Assembly (NCBI GenBank): GCA_022574315.1
Contig: JACZSH010000054.1
Span: forward strand, 1 to 9,580
Length of the DNA: 9,580 nt
Reading direction: 5' to 3'
Source: Chloroflexota bacterium
GTDB taxonomy: Bacteria; Chloroflexota; Dehalococcoidia; Dehalococcoidales; RBG-16-60-22
The position numbers and the translations under genes are program-made. The notes under the pieces are model-generated. The model saw only the letters and a list, made by a program, of their open reading frames with translations, had not been told where the DNA came from and did not search any database. Below, piece by piece: positions 5,684 through 9,580 of the stretch (position 1 is its first letter; every line of letters starts with the position of its first letter).

Positions 5684-6076
5684 ATGCCTAACTATTGGAT
5701 GGACCACGTTCATCTGGTGAGTAAAGACCCCATGAAAACAGCCGAGTTTTATGAGAAGACTTTCGGGGCGAAGAAGAAAGACGAAACACTACCCGACGGA
5801 CGGCTCCTGCTGACCCGGATTCTGGATAATGACGAAGTATCAATCAAGATTTCGAACCCACGGCCCAGGCTCCTCGTGGCCAATACCCTGCCGGATGGTT
5901 GCGGGCTGGAGCACTACGGTATAAAGACTGATGACATTGAAGCGGCCGTAGCGGAGATGAAGGGGCGGGGGGTAGAGTTCGTGCAGGAAATCACCGCGTT
6001 ACCCTCCGGGACTAAAATATCCTTTTTCGTCACCCCGGACGGTGATCTGGTGGAACTGCTGCAGCGTCCGGGCTAA
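5684..6076 (+). CDS. VOC superfamily (glyoxalase/bleomycin-resistance fold) protein
   Basis: A 130-residue protein with two beta-alpha-beta-beta-beta modules of the vicinal oxygen chelate fold. The first begins with WMDHVHLVSKDPMKTAEFYEKTFGAK, the second with GLEHYGIKTDDIEAAVAEMKGRGVEF, and it ends FFVTPDGDLVELLQ. His10, His78 and Glu124 stand at three of the four usual metal-ligand positions. The fourth, in the IKIS strand near residue 55, is not an obvious ligand. The family covers glyoxalase I, epimerases, dioxygenases and resistance proteins; none can be chosen here. ATG at 5684 has an excellent AGGAGG (5671-5676) seven bases upstream. It stands alone between the acpP terminator and a 227-base gap. 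Confidence 0.85.
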   Translation: MPNYWMDHVHLVSKDPMKTAEFYEKTFGAKKKDETLPDGRLLLTRILDNDEVSIKISNPRPRLLVANTLPDGCGLEHYGIKTDDIEAAVAEMKGRGVEFVQEITALPSGTKISFFVTPDGDLVELLQRPG

Positions 6077-6303
6077 AGCAGACGAAATATATCGCCGCCA
6101 GCATCTATTTTATAGCCGTAACGGCGTAATAGACGGATAAACCCTTGTTCAATTAACGGCGTCAGGTAACCGGCACTGTTATTCATGCCAGACCAGCCTG
6201 ATACTGGTGGGTGCGCCGGATAGTGAGTTCTGTTCGGTAAGATTGATGCCGTGGTGATAAAATAGAGCCATTATCCCGGTAACCGAGAAAGGAAAAAATA
6301 TCA
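6077..6303. other. Structured intergenic region before the ABC gene
   Basis: No open frame of interest. It holds three stem-forming segments: TCTATT/AATAGA (6104-6109 with 6128-6133) enclosing GCCGT-A-ACGGC (6115-6125); CCGGCAC with GTGCGCCGG-type pairing (6170-6176 with 6211-6219, two-base bulge); and ACCAG/CTGGT inside it (6192-6196 with 6204-6208). The first may help end the VOC transcript, though it lacks a T-tract. AAAGGA near 6289-6294 is the ribosome-binding site for the ABC gene. No confident promoter was found. Confidence 0.4.
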
Positions 6304-7116
6304 TTGCGTCCTCAAGCAGATAGAACTGGAAATGAGAAACCGCCCCTGATTGAATACCGTAATGTTACCGTGCGTCAGAACAATCACCTTATGCTGGATG
6401 AGATTAACCTGACGATTGACCAGGGAGAACACGTGGCCATTCTGGGTCCCAACGGAGCCGGTAAATCGTCTTTCATCAAGACCATCACGCGCGAGTACTA
6501 CCCACACGCTGGAGTGCCTGATTCTTACATGCGTATCCTGGGGAAAGAGTACTGGAACGTCTTCGAGCTACGGACACGGCTGGGGGTTGTCTCCAGTGAC
6601 CTGGTCAGTATGTGCACGGGAAATTACAGCGGACGGCGGATTATGCTGTCGGGTTTCTTCAGCAGCATCGGTATCTGGCCGCACCACAAGGTGACTCCGG
6701 CCATGGAACAGAAAGTTGACGCCGTAATGGCGCTTCTGGAAATCCAGCACCTGGCCGACCGGCTCACCAACCAGATATCCACCGGGGAAGCACGGCGCAT
6801 ACTGATTGGCCGGGCGCTGGTACATGATCCAGAGACACTGGTGCTGGACGAACCGAGTTCAAGCCTGGACCTTCATGCCACTTACGAACTGCGTAAAATA
6901 CTGCGCAAGATTGCCGTCGAGGGAACCAGCATTGTCATGGTGACGCATCAACTCGCCGATATCATACCCGAGATTACGCGGGTAATTACCCTCAAAGCAG
7001 GCCGTGTTTTTGAGGACGGTCCTAAAGAAGAGGTGCTGACCTCGGCATCGCTTTCCCGGCTCTTCGGCTCCCCGTTTGAGGTGCTCAAGCGCAACGGCTA
7101 CTACTATCTCTGGTAA
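6304..7116 (+). CDS. ABC ATPase, ModF/PhrA-like (COG1119 type), no permease beside it
   Basis: A 270-residue single nucleotide-binding domain. Landmarks: Walker A GPNGAGKSS (48-56), FELRTRLGVVSSDL (88-100), a GFFSSIGIWPHHKVTP segment (117-132), signature ISTGEARR (158-165) in place of LSGGQ, Walker B LVLDEP (179-184) with D-loop SSLD (186-189), and switch His215 (MVTHQ). At the Q-loop position the sequence reads VVSSDL, without glutamine. That variant, the S-x-GE signature, and the ending RLFGSPFEVLKRNGYYYLW all resemble ABC proteins annotated as ModF or photorepair protein PhrA, whose role is poorly known. No membrane or binding subunit is adjacent, so transport is doubtful from context. The start is TTG at 6304, with AAAGGA about 9 bases upstream; the nearby ATG at 6332 is out of frame. 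Confidence 0.88.
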   Translation: MRPQADRTGNEKPPLIEYRNVTVRQNNHLMLDEINLTIDQGEHVAILGPNGAGKSSFIKTITREYYPHAGVPDSYMRILGKEYWNVFELRTRLGVVSSDLVSMCTGNYSGRRIMLSGFFSSIGIWPHHKVTPAMEQKVDAVMALLEIQHLADRLTNQISTGEARRILIGRALVHDPETLVLDEPSSSLDLHATYELRKILRKIAVEGTSIVMVTHQLADIIPEITRVITLKAGRVFEDGPKEEVLTSASLSRLFGSPFEVLKRNGYYYLW

Positions 7117-7123
7117 ATAATTC

Positions 7124-7184
7124 AAACCGGCTGGCCGGCATAAAGCGGGCAGCTAACCGTACTGCCGGACACCGTAGCCGGTTT
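7124..7184. terminator. Long inverted repeat between convergent genes, likely bidirectional terminator
   Basis: AAACCGGCT (7124-7132) pairs perfectly with AGCCGGTTT (7176-7184), and inside it CCGGCA (7135-7140) pairs with TGCCGG (7163-7168). It begins 8 bases after the ABC stop and ends directly at the stop codon of the minus-strand membrane gene. On the plus strand the stem ends in GGTTTT. On the minus strand it ends in GGTTTG and then AT-rich sequence, so the T-tracts are short. Transcription termination from both sides is likely but not certain. Confidence 0.55.
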
Positions 7185-7592
7185 TCACATTATCAGGATA
7201 AGAGGCACCACCATGGCGATTAAGCCGGTGAAAATAACCACCAGCATGAAGAGATTGTACCTGGTAGTGTAGTTACTTAAGAGGGACGCATCGTAATACC
7301 CATCCACGCCCTGGTCCTTATACATTTTCAGCAGCCCGTTGATAAGCTTGATTCTGGTCTGTCTGCCTTTCAGCAAGCCTACTTCGACCACGAAATTAAC
7401 TACAATCAAGAGGGCGATAAAGGTAAAGAACACCGTCCACATGGTGGCATCCCTGTTGTTTGATGCCGCGACTGCTGAATTGATACCCAGGGTGAGCAGG
7501 TTAAGGATAATCGCCGTCAGGACGAAAATCGTGTCCGTGCGCGAGTTTTGCTGAAGCTCGGTAATAATGTGCTCATGCACTCTCTCTATCAT
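7185..7592 (-). CDS. Small three-helix membrane protein, unknown family
   Basis: Not recognised. From ATG 7590-7592 it has 135 residues. A polar, charged N-terminal stretch (MIERVHEHIITELQQNSRTD) is followed by three strongly hydrophobic segments at about 21-42, 51-74 and 113-135. The loop between the second and third (75-112) is basic, with KGRQTRIKLINGLLKMYKDQGVDGYYD. By the positive-inside rule this loop would be cytoplasmic. The last segment runs to the C-terminus. The frame stays open up to a TTG at 7691, but the start at 7592 has GGAGGTGA seven bases upstream, and the upstream TTG coincides with a candidate -35 box, so the shorter form is preferred. It is convergent with the ABC gene. 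No signal peptide or catalytic motif is visible. Confidence 0.75.
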   Translation of the reverse strand: MIERVHEHIITELQQNSRTDTIFVLTAIILNLLTLGINSAVAASNNRDATMWTVFFTFIALLIVVNFVVEVGLLKGRQTRIKLINGLLKMYKDQGVDGYYDASLLSNYTTRYNLFMLVVIFTGLIAMVVPLILIM

Positions 7593-7662
7593 CTTTTCAC
7601 CTCCTGTTGCCTTTAATGCCAGTGCCAATCTCAGTAGACTTATTATCGTAGTGATATGCTGA

Positions 7663-7691
7663 ATGATAACCTGCCGGCTGGTGAAATGCAA
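7663..7691 (-). promoter_or_regulatory. Candidate promoter for the small membrane protein
   Basis: On the minus strand, TTGCAT (7686-7691) and TATCAT (7663-7668, five of six consensus bases) have the ideal 17-base spacing. Transcription would start near 7656, about 64 bases before the ATG. The -35 match is weak. If real, it gives the gene its own transcript independent of the thiamine-diphosphate enzyme. Confidence 0.4.
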
Positions 7692-7795
7692 TTAGGCGAC
7701 TGGAAATGGGACCAGCGGCGGAGATATCGGGAGACAGGGTAACCCATCATCACGATTAGGGGCTTTACCGTTTTATTTGAGACTATTGGACAGTC

Positions 7796-9466
7796 TTACT
7801 CGGCTCGTTTGAAGTGCGACATATCAAGTCCGACGGCGACATCGATGACGGCCGGTATGCCCTTTTGGTTTGCCTCTAAGGCGGCTTCTAAAGCCGGCCT
7901 GATATCAGACGCCTTCTCTACCCTCTGGCCGTAGCACTGGCAGGCCTCTGCCCACTTGACGAAATCGGGTTGCACCTGGAAACTGCTCGTGTCCCAGCCG
8001 GCCGCCGTCACCTGGTGGTGCTTTACCCAGCCGAAGGCGGAATTGTTCAGTACCAGCCAGGTGCAGCCCGCCTGATATTGGGCGGCGGTGGGTAGCTCTT
8101 TCATATACATCTGAAAAGCGCCATCACCGGTGACACAGACCACATTTTTCTCCGGCCGGGTCAGCTTGGCGGCAATCGCCCCGACGACGCCCATGCCCAT
8201 GCACGTCTGCTCGGCAACCGGTACGCACTCTGAATCATCCTGTACCGTAAAGTAAGGGTAACAGTATGACCAGGCATCCTGAGACCCGTTCTCGCTGACC
8301 AGGATAGTGTTTTTGCCGAAGATGCGGCTCATTTCAAACACGACGCGCTTGGCGGGCAGCGGCGTCTCTTCTACCAGGCACTCCGCCTCGACTTCTTTCT
8401 GAAAAGCCTCTTTCGCGCTCAGTATTGCCTGCACCCTGGGCAGCATATGGAAATCTTTACCCGGCTCAACCTCGTCACGAATCCCCTCCGCAAGTTGCCT
8501 TAAAACCAGCCTGGCGTCACCGACGATGCCGACGTCCGGCAGCCAGTTTCTGCCTATCTCAAAAGGTTCGATGTCAATCTGAATGAATTTGGCGCCTTCG
8601 GGAAAATCGCGCCACTGGTGCGTTGAATAACCCTCGTTCCGGGTGCCCACGGTGAGTATCAGGTCGGCATCGGCATAGACCTCTTTCCCGACCTTGGTGC
8701 GGTAGAAACCGCAGACGCCGAGGGCCAGTGGATGGGTTTCGGGCAGAATCCCTCTCCCTCCGGGGGTGGTGAGAAACGGTATCCCCAGTAACTCGATAAA
8801 ACGCTTGAATTCATCAGCCGCTCCGGACAGTATCGTGCCGTTACCGGAAACCACCACCGGTCGTTTGGCCTTGATAAGCAGCTTTGCCGCTTCCTTGATT
8901 AGCGCCGGGTCGGCACCGGTGCGAACCTTCTTTGAAGGCAGATACTGAGGAGTACCGATATCATTCAATTCCCAGCGGGTCTTACCGCTTACGTCATAGG
9001 GTAATTCCAGGAAAACCGGTCCCGGTTGGCCGTTGGTGGCGATGGAAAATGCCCGGCGGACAAACCAGGGAATCCGCTCGGTGTAAGGGATACGGGCACT
9101 CCACTTGGTAACCGGTTTCATCATGGCTATCTGGTCTGACTCCTGGAAATCGCCCATGCCGGAAGTTTTCTGGGAGGCGGCGGCGCAGATTATCACCAAC
9201 GGTGAGCAGCCGGTATAGGCTTCCAGCACGCCGGGAATCAGGTTTGCCAGTCCCGGTCCCTTGCTGGCGGTGCACACCCCCGGCCGGCCGCTCAACCTGG
9301 CGTAGGCCATCGCCATGAACGGCGCCGACCCCTCATAGCGCAGATTTACATTTCGGATACCGTCAATCTTTTCCGCATACAGCTGTAAACCGGAGTCCCC
9401 GATGCCGAAGATATAGTCGATTCCCTCGGCTTTTATCATGTTGACGATTGCTTGCCACGAATTCAT
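7796..9466 (-). CDS. Thiamine-diphosphate-dependent enzyme, acetolactate synthase-like, substrate unknown
   Basis: A 556-residue cytosolic enzyme with the three-domain layout of the pyruvate oxidase/acetolactate synthase superfamily. The N-terminal pyrimidine-binding domain (1-165) has the catalytic Glu45 in LRYEGSAPF, where acetolactate synthase has RHEQGA, then GPGLANLIPGVLEAYTGCSPLVII and DFQESDQI. The central domain (about 185-335) has RPVVVSGNG, GRGILPETHPL and FIQIDIEP. The C-terminal pyrophosphate-binding domain has the GDG...NN motif at 447-449 and 474-475. Where acetolactate synthase has a GQHQ-type motif this protein has SENGSQDAW (391-399), which argues against simple acetolactate synthesis. 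A 2-oxoacid decarboxylase, carboligase or lyase is possible. The start is ATG at 9464-9466 with GGAGG 10 bases upstream; a longer frame from 9514 lacks such support. There is no small regulatory subunit or other branched-chain gene nearby. Confidence 0.88.
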   Translation of the reverse strand: MNSWQAIVNMIKAEGIDYIFGIGDSGLQLYAEKIDGIRNVNLRYEGSAPFMAMAYARLSGRPGVCTASKGPGLANLIPGVLEAYTGCSPLVIICAAASQKTSGMGDFQESDQIAMMKPVTKWSARIPYTERIPWFVRRAFSIATNGQPGPVFLELPYDVSGKTRWELNDIGTPQYLPSKKVRTGADPALIKEAAKLLIKAKRPVVVSGNGTILSGAADEFKRFIELLGIPFLTTPGGRGILPETHPLALGVCGFYRTKVGKEVYADADLILTVGTRNEGYSTHQWRDFPEGAKFIQIDIEPFEIGRNWLPDVGIVGDARLVLRQLAEGIRDEVEPGKDFHMLPRVQAILSAKEAFQKEVEAECLVEETPLPAKRVVFEMSRIFGKNTILVSENGSQDAWSYCYPYFTVQDDSECVPVAEQTCMGMGVVGAIAAKLTRPEKNVVCVTGDGAFQMYMKELPTAAQYQAGCTWLVLNNSAFGWVKHHQVTAAGWDTSSFQVQPDFVKWAEACQCYGQRVEKASDIRPALEAALEANQKGIPAVIDVAVGLDMSHFKRAE

Positions 9467-9537
9467 GGTTATCTGTCCTCCCGTGCCTGGATTCTGCTGG
9501 AATTCCCGGCCCATTTAGCCCTGTGCCGTTACCAGAC

Positions 9538-9566
9538 ATAATAGGCGTTTCGGAGGTACTTGGCAA
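9538..9566 (-). promoter_or_regulatory. Sigma70-type promoter for the thiamine-diphosphate enzyme
   Basis: On the minus strand, TTGCCA (9561-9566) and TATTAT (9538-9543) each match five of six consensus bases with a 17-base spacer. The start would be near 9531, giving a leader of about 65 bases. This places the upstream alternative start (9514) close to the transcript end and without a ribosome-binding site, which supports ATG 9466. The rest of 9467-9580 shows no other gene. Confidence 0.65.
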
Positions 9567-9580
9567 TAGCAATGTGATGG

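Noticed and set aside
7593..7691. A 33-residue N-terminal extension of the small membrane protein
   Set aside because: The upstream TTG coincides with a candidate -35 box, has no ribosome-binding site, and the internal ATG 7592 has a near-perfect one.
7780..7796. AGACT-ATTGGAC-AGTCT hairpin after the thiamine-diphosphate enzyme as a terminator
   Set aside because: The stem is only five pairs and the downstream minus-strand sequence (CAAATAAAACGG) has no T-tract; it also overlaps the stop codon.

Overview
The window is about 9.6 kb of gene-dense bacterial chromosome, moderately GC-rich, with several TTG starts. It holds twelve protein genes (the first cut by the window edge) and no visible RNA genes, insertion sequences, CRISPR arrays or phage genes. 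The set (malate dehydrogenase next to a two-subunit class I fumarase, HIT, NUDIX, an ArgA-like single-domain acetyltransferase, NAD kinase, NusB, ACP) suggests an anaerobic Chloroflexota lineage, most likely Dehalococcoidia-like. This is inferred from remembered protein resemblance and gene content, not from a search.

Layout. (1) 1-2696, plus strand: mdh (5' end missing), fumarase alpha and beta subunits, and a HIT-family nucleotide hydrolase, closely spaced from the fumarase onwards. Malate dehydrogenase and fumarase together interconvert oxaloacetate, malate and fumarate. (2) 2693-4627, minus strand: NAD kinase, a GNAT acetyltransferase and a NUDIX ADP-ribose pyrophosphatase-like enzyme, transcribed towards region 1. 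The NUDIX and HIT stop codons share one CTAG. A decayed three-copy tandem repeat covers the NUDIX translation start. (3) 4628-4826: a divergent promoter region, with a good sigma70-type promoter for each direction and two small dyads. (4) 4839-5534, plus: nusB and acpP, ending in a good intrinsic terminator. (5) 5684-7116, plus: a VOC/glyoxalase-fold protein and a lone ABC ATPase of the ModF/PhrA type, each preceded by structured intergenic DNA. (6) 7185-9466, minus: a small three-helix membrane protein of unknown family and a thiamine-diphosphate enzyme resembling acetolactate synthase, each with its own candidate promoter. A long inverted repeat separates the membrane gene from the convergent ABC gene.

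Taken together this looks like ordinary core metabolism with a few accessory genes. I did not find a convincing undescribed system. The most unusual sequence feature is the tandem repeat that duplicates the NUDIX ribosome-binding site and first codons. The genes with least certain function are the thiamine-diphosphate enzyme, the membrane protein and the lone ABC ATPase.
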